Assembly (NCBI RefSeq): GCF_016801865.2
Contig: NC_068939.1
Span: 61,386,269-61,450,268, forward strand
Reading direction: 5' to 3'
Source: Culex pipiens pallens
Taxonomy: Eukaryota > Arthropoda > Insecta > Diptera > Culicidae
DNA: 64,000 bases
Position 1 is the first letter of the stretch. Each line of letters opens with the position of its first letter. The translations under genes and the position numbers were made by a program. Shown here piece after piece: positions 36,014 to 47,399 of the stretch. Below the pieces are notes generated by a model. It saw only the letters and a list, made by a program, of their open reading frames with translations, was not told the DNA's origin and did not search any database.

Positions 36014-36020
36014 ATGCTAA
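35889..36020 (+). promoter_or_regulatory. 43-codon uORF whose stop codon overlaps the GPCR start
   Basis: The ATG at 35889 opens 43 codons (an Ala/Ser/Val-rich peptide) and stops at TAA 36018-36020. The GPCR ATG is at 36014-36016, so the uORF stop lies in the sequence ATGCTAA and ends four bases beyond the receptor start codon. This arrangement can favour reinitiation or dampen translation. The function is inferred from the layout only. Confidence 0.5.
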
Positions 36021-36436
36021 GCGCTGAGGAACGCGTTCTGGAATGGTTTCACTATATCTACCACAACGATTCCTCTACCACCCTGATCCTCAACACTACC
36101 GAATTCCGGCGACGGCTGTTCGCCATCCTAGACGCCAACTCGACCAACACCAGCCCCTCCACGATGAACGGCCCCACCAAGCTATACCGGCGGGCGTTCG
36201 AGTTCCAGAACATTTCCGAGCACAATATCACCCACGAGTACGTGAACGACTTCCTGGAGAAGCTGTTTCAGTCGTTGAACCGGGTCAACCGAACGACCGC
36301 GCCGGCCTTCGAGGATGACTGGGGAGGCGGCGATTCCGGCCCGGATGAGCACGGCAACTGCAGCGATTACTGCAAGGGCCTTGTGCGGGACCTGTTGATG
36401 GACTACAAGATCCTGCACGGGTACATTGCGCTTGTG
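36014..36436 (+). CDS. Peptide GPCR, coding exon 1: glycosylated extracellular N-terminus and start of TM1
   Basis: 141 codons from the ATG at 36014 to a strong donor (GTG|GTGAGT) at phase 0. The product is hydrophilic, with many N-glycosylation sequons (NDSS, NTTE, NSTN, NISE, NITH, NRTT, NCSD), as expected of a receptor ectodomain, and no obvious signal peptide. The last residues (HGYIALV) begin TM1 and continue seamlessly into the exon at 39402. With the later exons it forms a rhodopsin-family receptor most like the insect myosuppressin (DmsR)/FMRFamide receptor group, which sense neuropeptides at the plasma membrane. The subfamily call is recall of motifs, not a search result. GC is high compared with the flanking introns. 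Confidence 0.85.
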
Positions 36437-39401
36437 GTGAGTTGACTTGTGGGGGGGCACAAACATGTTTTGCCTCCACGGTTTATCTAACTTCAACAGA
36501 AGTCCAGTTTTCGCCTACCTACTGGATTTAATCTGTATTTGCTAACTTTTACCATTGTTTGGTTTAATTTATTGTTCAGGTTTACATATTCATTAATTGC
36601 TAGCTCTAATTGAAACATTTCTAGTAAATTTCTATTGTTTATTAAGTTTTTATAAGCATTTCAAAAAAAGCCTTATTGCAGCCGCCATACTTTTGTCAAT
36701 TTCGACTACAGCGGGTAATAATGTTAATGAGGGAAAAAAACGCATTTTGTTCGAAAACAATGTATCTGAATAATTCATTGCTTCACTGCAAGTCTGAATT
36801 TCATGAAAATATAGTGATTTACCCTTTTTAAAAGTTTAGCAAAGGTTATTTCAATAAAATAAAGTTGGAGATTTCTGGGGTCATGAAAAAACATGAGATT
36901 CAATTTTTGCTCAGGGCAAAATCTAGTATTGTGTTTTCAGATTTTATCTAGAACCAGTTTTCGTTTAACATAAAAGCTTATCTAATCGCAGTGAAATGTG
37001 CTAGAAAATATATTTGGATCATTCCAGATTATTTTTAAAGGATAGTTCATTATTTTATTTTATTTCATTCATTAGGGTGTTTTGGTAAAAACATCAGTTC
37101 AAAAATTAACCTAAACTGAGATATGGGACACCTAGTTTAAACGTGGCAAAAGTTTACTGGTACATAGGAGAACAAATTGAGCAAAGGAGGGAAAAGTTTT
37201 TGCACAATATCCTTCAAAATAGCACATGTGCTTTAATATTATTATTTAAGAGGTACTCGAAGTTTTCTATTGAGTCAATTCGGGAGCGAATGACCCATTG
37301 GTTCAGCGAATGACCCATAAGTTCCCCTAATAAAATCAACAACAACATGGAGCTAACTGTAACTGTGTGCCCTTATCTTGGGTGAATAGGGACACATGAG
37401 TTCTATCAGGAATTTTGATTTAGTCATATTTTTTTACGAGTGAGAACATGTTTTGGTTTTAGTTAGAACCTTAAAATTAGTGGGATATCTGTTTAAAAAA
37501 AACTCCTAGGGTTTTTTGAACCTCACTCTATATTACGACAAAATTGTGCACATCAATGAAATTGAGTTTCGGGAACATGTTGTGTATCAATAGGAGACCA
37601 TATTTGCTTAGCTTTGTGCCATAAATTCAATGGATTGCCTGATTTTTGTCGTGGGCGAAAACTGGTTCCAAGGGTGGGCGAAAATTGGATTTAGGGAGGC
37701 GAAAATAGGCACTGCAGAGAACTCTATTAAAACGCAACATTTCAACAAAAATGAACTTGTAAATGATAAAAACCTTTTGAAAACTTTTAAATCAAATAGT
37801 TTATCAACGTTCTACAACAAATAGAACCGAAAACCATAAATTGTCATTGAATTCTTGTCAAATTTCTAAGATTTCCATTAAAAGTGGGCGATTTCTGGGT
37901 TCTCCACCCTATCACGCGTTACCTCTTTTTTATAGCCAATTACTTTTTAAATAAAGGCGTATTACATTTTGCAAGGAATGGGATAATCGTTACCAAAAGG
38001 AATCAGCATGTGTTGGGCACTACAGTCCAGACTCGATTATTCGAAGTTTCGTTTATCCGAAGTTCGATTATCCGAAGGTTTGTATGGGACTTCGGATAAT
38101 CGAATCACGATTTTTTGTTTCTTTTTTTCTTTTTCTTGTTTTAAACATAAAATTCGAGTTGTGCGACCCCATTTTAGTAAAATTTGAATCGTTGATTGTC
38201 TATTTAATAATAAAATGCATTTTTTCAATATGCATTATTGGCCGACACCTTGGATTTAAAAATTTTAAATCACGTTAGCGTGGTTTAGCGGTCATACTTA
38301 AGCTTGACAATAAAAAAATAGACAACGAAAAACATATTTTTTTCGTGATTCGATTATCCGAAGTGAAATTTATCCGAAGCCTCCGAAGTCTGGACTATAT
38401 TCTAAACAACTTGTAGAAGAAATTTTGTCAAAATATTGATAGCGACGCAAAATTTATATCTTTGAAAGAAAAACCGTGTCAATGTTGGAAGTCTTTACGT
38501 TAAGCGCAGAACAAAGAGCGATCAAATTGCATTTTGTGTTAAAAGGCATTGCAGCAAAGCTGCATAAATTAGGGAAGCTCTAATTTTCAAATCTTAGCAG
38601 CTCAAAATGCTGGACGATGTGTTCGCTTGAGGGTCCTGCTTTTCACTGGAAATTGAATTTTATTGAACCTGTAATCTATGGGATCACAAGCATCCTTTGT
38701 TGAAGCTGCAATCTATGGACGAAACCCAGACTTTTAATAAACCTAATCCTTCGTTATTTCAACTACCTAGAAATGGTTTTTAATTGCTAGCAAGCTCGTC
38801 TTTTTGTTTCAGGGAATGAAAAACATGCAGCAGTTATTTAAAACTCTCAAAGGATTACTTTTTTGTAATTTAGATACATACTTGTGGAAGGGAGTTAGCA
38901 GCGGTCTTAAAATTTGATTAAATAATCTAAATTACAATCAAGGAGAAGACTTATTGAGTTTTATTCTTTGTGTCGTGTTATTCAACAAAAACTCAAACCA
39001 TTATTTTTTTTCATTTTGGGCAATCTTATATCAGCAAATCGTTAGTCTCAAGTTACCTTGGCTATAAAAATTGCGTAAAACAACTGCTAAAGAAGTACCA
39101 ATACCAATCTGATTTTGTTGCTCCAGATAAATCCCTACTAATAAAGTGTTTACTCAGTACTTATGCTGTAGGATTAGTATAATCCTGTTGTTAATTTACT
39201 TTGGAACACACATAATTATCATTATCGTTAGCAGATAATAAACAACATCAACAACCATTTGTTCGTAATACTTCAGCAACCTTTACCTTGTGACAAAACG
39301 AACCTCCCCACCTAACCCAAAACGAGGATGTGGCAGCAAACTGTTTGCCTAATCATGCCCACGGTAATTGGATCCGTTTTCCGCGTCATTCCATTTCACA
39401 G
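36437..39401 (+). other. GPCR intron 1
   Basis: A 2.97-kb intron bounded by GTGAGT and TTTCACAG. Apart from the MITE at 38023-38397 it looks unique. CGAATGACCCAT repeats twice at about 37288 and 37308. Confidence 0.7.
38023..38397. mobile_element. TA-flanked MITE with CAGTCCAGACTCGATTAT terminus
   Basis: The left end CAGTCCAGACTCGATTATTC and right end GAAGTCTGGACTA are inverted, with TA on each side and many GATTATCCGAAG motifs. It is the same family as 59939-60567 and a decayed copy at about 1255-1378. Tc1/pogo-like. Confidence 0.7.
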
Positions 39402-39570
39402 ATATGCGTTTTTGGCACGATTGCCAACATCCTGAACATCGTCGTCCTGACGCGCAAGGAGATGTGCAAAAACCCCATCAACCGCATCCTGAAATGGCTC
39501 TCCGTGACCGACATGTTCGTGATGATGGAGTACATCCCGTTCGCGTTCTACATGTACTCGATACTGCCAG
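39402..39570 (+). CDS. Peptide GPCR, coding exon 2: TM1-TM2
   Basis: The acceptor ATTTCACAG ends at 39401 and the donor CCAG|GTGAGT follows 39570; 169 nt, entering at phase 0 and leaving at phase 1. It completes TM1 (ICVFGTIANILNIVVLT, with the GxxxN-like TM1 Asn) and TM2, which holds the conserved Asp in LSVTDMF followed by MMEYIPFAF. The GTIANxLNIVVLTR and EYIP motifs recall the DmsR/FMRFaR clade. A frame-open extension upstream of the acceptor exists but is not needed. Confidence 0.88.
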
Positions 39571-39607
39571 GTGAGTACTGTGCAAAACTGTCGAAATTTA
39601 TTTTCGA

Positions 39608-39823
39608 CCTCTAACGCCCAGAACTTTTCACCTGTTTTAAAAATAGTAAATTGTTAAATGTTGGTCCAATATCTCTGGAATAGCTTTACTTTAGCCCACA
39701 AACATCGAATCCACGCAAAATTTTAAAATTCCAGTGCTCCACCAGGAAGATAAGGAACTTTTTTTTCTGAAATTCGATCTCAAAGTATTGGTGTACAGGT
39801 GCTATCATGGGTGTTAGAGGGTT
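39608..39823. repeat. MITE-like fragment with CCTCTAAC-CCCA ends, just after GPCR exon 2
   Basis: CCTCTAACGCCCAG on the left and TGGGTGTTAGAGGG|TTAA on the right are inverted. The right end resembles the TTAA-type terminus of the element at 3767-8381; the left lacks TTAA. Probably an old truncated copy. Confidence 0.4.
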
Positions 39824-40899
39824 AATTGCAGAAAATCAACTATTTTTATTTTTATTATTGAATACAGAAAAAAATATTCCACATAAACTTTTTTTAACCG
39901 TGTACAGTTTTAGTTTTTTGTTTTACCTCTCCCACACGTTGTTTAACTAAAAAAAGCCTCACATTTCCGGAGCTCAATTTGTCGTCATCGTTAATGGTTT
40001 ATTGGTGCCATGCCAGGAAGTTTGCTGCTGATGTCAGTTTTTCATACTTACTCTCTACCGTCATCTTGGGGTGATTCGAGACTCATGGGCTGAACCGCAG
40101 TTAAATCAGCCATGATTAATTTATTGGTCTCGGTTAGAGCAGATCCAGAGCAACAAAATGGGTCACAGTCTTTTAGGGTGAATCGCGACAAAATGGACGA
40201 TTTTCTATTTAAAAACTTTTAAGGTGAAACTGGACGTCGGCCATTAATACACTTCTTTGCGACTTGAATTAATTACACTACTCGACAAAACAAAACTTGT
40301 GTCAAGGGATTCACGATATCTCATCGGTTCCTCAGAGAAAAGGCATCCCCGAATTCGATGCAATCGACAGAATTTGATTTTATGTCCACGCGGACTGACG
40401 CGAATGTGGTAAATTTTTTAACATAAAAAAATCGAACAATTTAAAAAAAACCATGCGTCTCCTCCCAACTATATGAGCCATCTACAAAAATATGGAAGCG
40501 TCTGGTGCAAAGCCATTTCCTTTAAGCACAACGGAAACAACCAATACAAATGTATAAAAAAGTTGTCAAGTTCGGGGGGTCCCGAGGGGGGTGTCACTTC
40601 CGCGCTAACCGAGCGATATTGCTTTAACTCGCGTTAACCGCGATAACTCGCTTTTTGGCTTACCTTTTGTTGCGTTCGCGCATCAGACTGCTCGATTTTT
40701 TTGACAGCGAGAACTGTCAAAAGCAAATGACAGTTCTCGTTGTCAAATGATTCGAGCAGTTTGTTTGCTTTTTTTTAAAGAAAGGTCTCAGGGGGAGATC
40801 ATCCGTCGGAACCGTTCTGTGCGTTCCTGTGCCTGCTTGGGTCTCGTTCCACTAATTTGAGACGGTTCCACCACTGGTTCTTGAGCCATTCGTCAGTCT

Positions 40900-41330
40900 C
40901 CCGGTGGAGAAAGCCTTCTCAGGTTGAGAAAATTGCATGAAAGAAGGCGCGAACCGGCCCCGAAGGGCACGATTGAAACCGATTTTCCAAAGCGCCGATT
41001 TTCTGACCTGAAGCCATCGGAACGACAGATGTAAGTTAACAATAATTTATTTTCCAGCAGAGGAAACTTTCGAAACATACTTCGACGAATCTGGTGGGTT
41101 TGGAGCTGGGCTAAGCAACACTACACAGAGGTTGCCGAGCAGGACGATTCTCTAAAAAGGTATGAAAATACCGCCGGCATGAAGGAGCTGCTACCAGTAC
41201 CTCAAGGAGGTTCCAGTGAATCCAGATACTATTCCGACTGCGACTGAACAACTATGCTAGCCAGTACGGTGCAAGTGCTAGCAGCGACTACCATAACCGC
41301 TTCCCGGACTGCCAGCGCAAGGCGTAGTGA
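40900..41330 (+). pseudogene. Unidentified captured GC-rich segment inside the TIR element
   Basis: This stretch is richer in GC than the element ends and shows AGATGTAAGT followed 25 nt later by a TTTATTTTCCAG-like tract, resembling donor and acceptor signals, though too close for a functional intron. Short frames occur on the plus strand, all interrupted by stops. I could not recognise a protein. It may be a second captured gene fragment. Confidence 0.25.
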
Positions 41331-41639
41331 TGCATGAAGCAGTGCCCCTCCTATCTCGTGAAGGTGATTGCAACCCAAGTCTGTGCCAGGGCTGGGGAAT
41401 CTTCATATAGGGCCGCCCCGTCAAGGTGGTCATTCATTGAGCAGCTCAAGGTTGTCGACAAAAAGTTGAGGTTCTATTATTCTCAAACAAACAAATCTGT
41501 AATCGTGTATTCAATAAATTTTGATAAATTGTAGTGTGATGCGTTTGCTTTTAGAAATAAATCTTCCGTTGACGAAAACTAAACCGTTTAAAAAAATCAT
41601 TTTCATTATTTTATTAAATTTTTGTCCATCTGAGAACAC

Positions 41640-42395
41640 AGCGGGCCAGGTTGTGACCGAGGTGGTTCAGACGCAGCGGGACCGGAAGACCGTTCCCGAA
41701 GCGCTTCGGCTGGTGCACACCGGGCTTCTTGTCTAGCAGGAAACCCTCGTCCAGGAACGATTCCTTCAAGCAACCGCCGGCATCGACGACCAGCTTCCTT
41801 GGCAAAGTACTCCTTATGCTGGGACAGAATCTTCGAGCTGAGCGTCGTCCGGGCAATGTTCATCATATCCTCCCGGAACTTTTCCGCATCCTTCAAGTTG
41901 CCCTGAGCCGCGGCAATCAGCACCGAACGTGCCGCCTGCGTGGCCGCTCTTCACCCGGCGATGATATTCTGCTGGTGCAACTTTTGCTCGATCAGCTTTT
42001 CCACCACGCGCAGCAACTCCGACGCCAGAAGTCACGGAAGTCGTTTCATCGCCAACCTCATCGTCCTGCACTCGACTCATGTCCACGAGGATCTTCGCCG
42101 CCGGATTTTCTACGCCGATCGCCTTCAAAATCGTCGCCTCGTCGTTGGTCTCCTCAACCTGGCCAGCGCTGCGGCCTTGCGCCACCAGAATCTTGTCCAT
42201 TCTCTTCGGGCCGAGTGTGCTCTTGACCAGGACGCCGATCGCGATGGCCCCACAAACGAGGACAGCCGGGCGATTTCGCCCTTCTCCTCCTTGGCAAAAA
42301 TTTCGGCGATTCGCTGGGGGGAGTTCACAATCAGGGCAAAAGCTGATGATAAATTTCCCTTGATATAAGCAGCGTGGTGGAGCGCCGACACTGGA
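41640..42395 (-). pseudogene. CCT2 (chaperonin TCP-1 subunit beta) pseudogene fragment
   Basis: Minus-strand translation in several frames matches the N-terminal part of the cytosolic chaperonin beta subunit: EIARLSSFVG, then GAIAIGVLVKSTLGPKRMDK, then ILKAIGVENPAAKILVDMSR, then VQDDEVGDETTSVTS, then FREDMMNIARTTLSSKILS, then FLLDKKPGVHQPKR. CCT beta is one of eight subunits of the TRiC complex, which folds actin and tubulin. Successive blocks lie in different frames, so at least three frameshifts are present. The nucleotide-binding GDGTT motif reads GDETT. The fragment stops around residue 240 of a protein normally about 535 long. No introns interrupt it, suggesting a cDNA origin or capture of one exon. 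Confidence 0.8.
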
Positions 42396-43130
42396 ATGGC
42401 CCAAGTCTAGGCTTATCTACACCCAAGCGCGTCGATTATCTGCCTACAAAATTAATAAAAATCAAAACCAAAATCACTTAATCGCACTACTAAAAAAAAA
42501 CATTACCCAAAAACTTTGCTCCTCCTTGAGTTTGCGCTAGGATTTCCGCCAAAGTCCGTTTTAAGCACTTGATGTTAGAGCCGCCGATCACACCAACACA
42601 CCGGGAGTAAAGTTAACTTTTCCGGTCGTCAAAACGTGCGCCGAGGACGGTAGAGCCGGCGAACACACCGGAGCAAACTTTTCCGGCCGTTGAGAAAAAT
42701 CGCAATTTTTGCTTTGTTTTTTTTCTTTCTGTCAAAACTGCTTGAAAAAACCAAAACAAATGCCGAGTTGCCAAACATGACCAAAAACTGCTCGACGGCA
42801 AGGTTGCAAGATAGATTTCTCTGGTTCAAAAGTCGAGCAGATGCTGGTCGCTTTAACTCGCTTTAACGCGCGTTAACATGCGATAACTTGCTTTAAGGTG
42901 GCGTTATGTGAAAACTCGGCACGATGAGTAGCGTTGATGCTTTTCGAGCTCGTTTTTGTGCGTTTTAGTGTGTTATCGCGGAGTGACGTCCCCCTCGGGG
43001 GGTCCACAGCTAGCATTTTTTGTACGATTATTAAAAAAAAATATTAAAAGTTTAAAATTAAAATATTTGAAAAACATTTTTTTTTAAATTTATTTGTTTA
43101 CTAAAATTTTATGTTTCTCAAAGGTCTATG

Positions 43131-43262
43131 GGTACTTCGGGATGTCCATGGTCATCCAAGGACTCCCTAGAGTTAAGATGAGTCTACCGCCGTAACAAGC
43201 AAGGGTTTGTCGGATTTTGACCCCGAATCATGTGCGTTTAGCATCAGTGGATATGGTAGACT
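43131..43262 (-). repeat. Solitary diverged monomer of the 144-bp foldback repeat
   Basis: A single unit carries the landmarks CATCCAAGGACTCCCT, AGTTAAGAT, CTACCGCCGTAACAAGCAAG, CGGATTTTGACCCC and ATGGTAGACTA in the same order as the left array, with substitutions and a short deletion. No inverted partner or array is present, so it is a fragment of the same family 35 kb away, in the intron after GPCR exon 2. Confidence 0.85.
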
Positions 43263-44230
43263 ATATTTTAATTATATTTTAATTATAGTTTAATAATTAT
43301 TAAACTCGACAGATTGTTTGCTTACGGCTTATTTACCGTCTGTGATACGGCGTTTTTCTTAAAACTGTATTCAAAAACGCGAGTCGGAGAATACGTAATT
43401 TGCCTTAAAACGACTTCTCTATTCAGACTGTAGTCCCAAATCTCCCCTGCTGACGGTACATAACTTTATTGAACGACCACTGACTCTGTTGCTGTGTACT
43501 GAATTTTTTGATCAGTGGATGATTGAAAATTTGATGTGTACTTTCGCACAACATTTTGGGTTCATTTCGCAAGAAATATAAATTTTAAAAAAGATACTTG
43601 TTCTATTGAATCATATAGAAAATGAAAAATTAGTAAATCTCATTTTCCCAAAGTAAACTGACTTTTTTGCATTCCTCCATGTATACATTTGTTTTTATTA
43701 AAAAGAGAATGTTACAATGTCGATTTTTTATGGCATTCAATGGAATTTCTACTCAGCAGTGGTACATAAATGCAATAGCATCCTTCATCTTGCAGCTGCT
43801 GCCCACATTACAGCGTGGTAGGTACATATTTGTTTGATGTCATATAAAATATCTTTACAAACTGCATTCCACTAAGAGCTGCAAGGTTGTCGTCATTTCG
43901 TTTGAGTTCCCTCTTACAGTAATTGAAATGTACTGTCGATAGTGGAATTCAATAAGATTTTATCACAAGGTTTTCCTTAGTATTGAATTTTCAACGAAAA
44001 ATAGCAAGCAAAGTTTTGAGAAAATAGGAACCATTTCCAAGAAAATGGTTTAATTTATTTTTCAGCCTTTGTACAGCATTTCTCTACGAGTTCCCGGAAA
44101 TGAATTTTATTTGTATAGGACCTTTCCTATGATTTATGTTATTGGTTCACCCATGCAAGAGCTTTGGCAGCTCTCCATACAAAAATTGTACTTGAATATT
44201 CGAACATCTGTATAGACATTCGGCGGGCGC

Positions 44231-44397
44231 TCTAAAATTCTTTGTGTAAATATGGGTATTCGGCGCCGTCGCTCCGTGCCAAACTTTCATACATTTGGGA
44301 GCCCAGGGCGGCGAAGTCCTTGTAGATAAAAAGGAAGACACTAGTGGTTGGTACTAGCAATGGTGGCCGACAGCTATAAAGTCAACTTCGTTTTTTC
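44231..44397 (+). mobile_element. Second copy of the 170-bp retroposed repeat
   Basis: Nearly identical to 58891-59060 from TCTAAAATTCTTTG to the terminal TTTTTTC. Only a few substitutions are seen, so both copies are young. No target duplication was recognised here. Confidence 0.7.
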
Positions 44398-44763
44398 GTA
44401 TATTCAGAAGGAATTTCCTAAATGATTTGTTTTGTTCGGCAAAGATGTAGGGATTTATGTGGACTGTTAACAAATATTAGGTTTAAGGAAAATATTTTCT
44501 TTTGCTTATTTTGAAATAACCTTCACAAAAATTCAATTACTTCAGGTTTTATTCAGTAGATTTTGAAGGTTCTTTTAATTAAAATTTGTAACCGAAAAGT
44601 ACTTTACAGACATTTTGATACTGCAGCAATTCTCCACGAAAACAGCATGACTCGAAAAAAAATTTCTGGGGGTTCCTTGGCCGAAATAATTAGACCTGTA
44701 TTTTTTTGTTTGGCCATTAGGCCATTATTTACGCCGAGTTAGGTCGGTCCGAAAAATGGCAAT

Positions 44764-46503
44764 TTTCGTTGATTTTCGCAAAAACCACATTTCTCAAAAA
44801 AAAAAATCATAACTCCGCGTCATTTTAACCGATTTTTGCTGTCTTGGACGCAAATGAGCAATTCTCTGAGATTTCAGTCATTCGATTTTTTTTTGTATTT
44901 TTTAATCCGGCTGAAACTTTTTTGGTGCCTTTGGTATGCCCAAAGAAGCCATTTTGCATCATTATTTTGTCCATATAATTTTCCATACAAATTTGGCAGC
45001 TGTCCATACAAAAATGATATGTGAAAATTCAAAAATCTGTATCTTTTGAAGGAATTTTTTGATCGATTTGGTGTCTTGGGCAAAGTTGTAGGTATGAATA
45101 TGGACTACACTGAAAAAAAATGATACACGGTAAAAAAAATTTGGTGATTTTTAATTTAACTTTTTGTCACTAAAACTTGATTTGCAAAAAAACACTATTT
45201 TTAATTTTTTTAATTTTTTGATATGTTTTAGAGGACATAAAATGTCAACTTTTCAGAAATTTCCAGAACGGGCAAAAAATCTTTGAACGAGTTATGATTT
45301 TTTGAATCAATACCAATTTTTTCAAAAAATCGAAATATTGGTCGCAAAAAATTTTCAACTTCATTTTTCGATTTAAAATCGAATTTGCAATCAAAAAGTA
45401 CTTTAGTGAATTTTTGATAAAGTGCACCGTTTTCAAGTTATAACCATTTTTAGGTAACTTTTTTGAAAATAGTCGCAGTTTTTCATTTTTTTAAATTAGT
45501 GCCCATGTTTTCCCACCTTTGAAAAAAATATTTTTGAAAAGCTGAGAAAATTCTCTATATTTTGCTTTATTGAATTTTGTTGATACGACCCATAGTTGCT
45601 GAGATATTGCCATGCAAAGGTTAAAAAACAGGAAAATTGATGTTTTTTAAGTCTCACTCAAACAACCCACAATTTTCTAAAGTCGATATCTCAGCAACTA
45701 ATGGTACGATTTTCAATGTTAAACTATGAAACATTCGTGAAATTTTCCGATCTTTTCGAAAACAATGTTTTCAAAAATTTTAAACCAAGACCAACATTTT
45801 AAAAGGGCGTAATATTGAATGTTTGGCCCGTTTGCACTTTATCAAAAATTCACTGAAGTACTTTTTGATTGCAAATTCGATTTTACATCGAAAAATGAAG
45901 TTGAAAAATTTTTGCGACCAATATTTCGATTTTTTGAAAAAATCTGTATTGATTCAAAAAATTATAACTCGGTCAAAGATGTTTTGCCCTTTCTGGAAAT
46001 TTCTGAAAAGTTGGTATTTTATGTCCTCTGAAACATATCAAAAACTGAAAAAAATAAAAATAGTGTTTTTTTGCAAATCAAGTTTTAGTGACAAAAAGTT
46101 AAATTTAAAAATCACCAAATTTTTTTTTACCGTGTCTCATTTTTTTTCAGTGTAGTCCATATCTATACCTATAACTTTGCCGAAGACACCAAATCGATAA
46201 AAAAATTCCTTCAAAAGATACAGATTTTTGAATTTTCACATATCATTTTTGTATGGACAGCTGCCAAATTTGTATGGAAAATTATATGGACAAAATAATG
46301 ATGCAAAATGGCTTCTTTGGGCATACCAAAGGCACCAAAAAAGTTTCAGCCGGATTAAAAAATACAAAAAAAAAAATCGAATGACTGAAATCTCAGAGAA
46401 TTGCTCATTTGCGTCCAAGACAGCAAAAATCGGTTAAAATGACGCGGAGTTATGATTTTTTTTTTTTTTTTGAGAAATGTGGTTTTTGCGAAAATCAACG
46501 ACA
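44764..46503. repeat. Large palindrome of the same GAGCA-ended family with extended arms
   Basis: Arms 44764-45426 and 45836-46503 are inverted copies, and the loop of about 410 bp contains the GATATCTCAGCAACTAATGG motif. The GAGCA/TGCTC ends lie at 44856 and 46406, but the inverted symmetry extends about 90 bp further out through TTTGCTGTCTTGGACGCAAAT. Many short frames here are mirror images and are not genes. Confidence 0.8.
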
Positions 46504-47392
46504 ATATTTTTGAAAAGCTGAGAAAATTCTCTATATTTTGCTTTATTGAATTTTGTTGATACGACCCATAGTTGCTGAGATATTGCCATGCAAAGGTTAA
46601 AAAACAGGAAAATTGATGTTTTTTAAGTCTCACCCAAACAACCCACCATTTTCTAAAGTCGATATCTCAGCAACTAATGGTACGATTTTCAATGTTAAAC
46701 TATGAAACATTCGTGAAATTTTCCGATCTTTTCGAAAACAATGTTTTCAAAATTTTTAAACCAAGACTAACATTTAAAAAAGGCGTAATATTGAATGTTT
46801 GGCCCGTTTGCACTTTATCAAAAATTCACTGAAGTAATTTTTGATTGCAAATTCGATTTTACATCGAAAAATGAAGTTGAAAATTTTTTGCGACCAATAT
46901 TTCGATTTTTTGAAAAAATCTGTATTGATTCAAAAAATTATAACTCGGTCAAAGATGTTTTGCCCTTTCTGGAAATTTCTGAAAAGTTGGCATTTTATGT
47001 CCTCTAAAACATATCAAAAAATAAAAAAAATTAAAAATAGTGTTTTTTTGCAAATCAAATTTTAGTGATAAAAAGATAAATAAAAAAATCACCAAATTTT
47101 TTTACCGTGTATCATTTTTTTCCAGTGTAGTCCATATCCATACCTACAACTTTGCCGAAGACACCAAATCGATCAAAAAATTCCTTCAAAAGATACAGAT
47201 TTTTGAATTTTCACATATCATTTTTGTATGGACAGCTGCCAAATTTGTATGGAAAATTATATGGACAAACTAATGATGCAAAATGGCTTCTTTGGGCATA
47301 CCAAAGGCACCAAAAAAGTTTCAGCCGGATTAAAAAAATACAAAAATTAAAATTAAAGAAAAAAGACCGATTCCGTAGAGAACTGCTCAAAT
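46504..47392. repeat. Partial direct copy of half of the GAGCA-ended palindrome
   Basis: From TTTTGAAAAGCTGAG to GTAGAGAACTGCTC it repeats 45528-46406 in the same direction, with about 95% similarity by eye. It adjoins the larger palindrome directly. Confidence 0.75.
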
Positions 47393-47399
47393 GAAAGAG

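Larger units (their letters stand above)
40583..42997. mobile_element. 2.4-kb TIR element with 8-bp target duplication carrying a CCT2 fragment (Pack-type candidate)
   Basis: Ends read CGAGGGGG-GTCACT-CCGCG on the left and its reverse complement on the right, flanked by the 8-bp direct repeat GGGGGTCC (40575-40582 and 42998-43005). Both termini contain related GCGTTAA/CGATAAC-rich subterminal sequence in opposite orientation. The inside holds a chaperonin pseudogene (minus strand) and an unidentified GC-richer segment with splice-like signals. The 8-bp duplication suggests the hAT, Mutator or P superfamilies. No transposase is visible, so it is non-autonomous. It lies in the intron after GPCR exon 2. 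Confidence 0.75.

Noticed and set aside
39330..39614. Unspliced 94-codon frame over GPCR exon 2
   Set aside because: Its N- and C-terminal parts are intronic; the 39402-39570 exon has good splice sites and the phase needed to join its neighbours.
40900..41080. A functional mini-intron in the Pack-type element (AGATGTAAGT to TTCCAG)
   Set aside because: The spacing of about 30 nt is too short for a mosquito intron and no flanking frame continues across.
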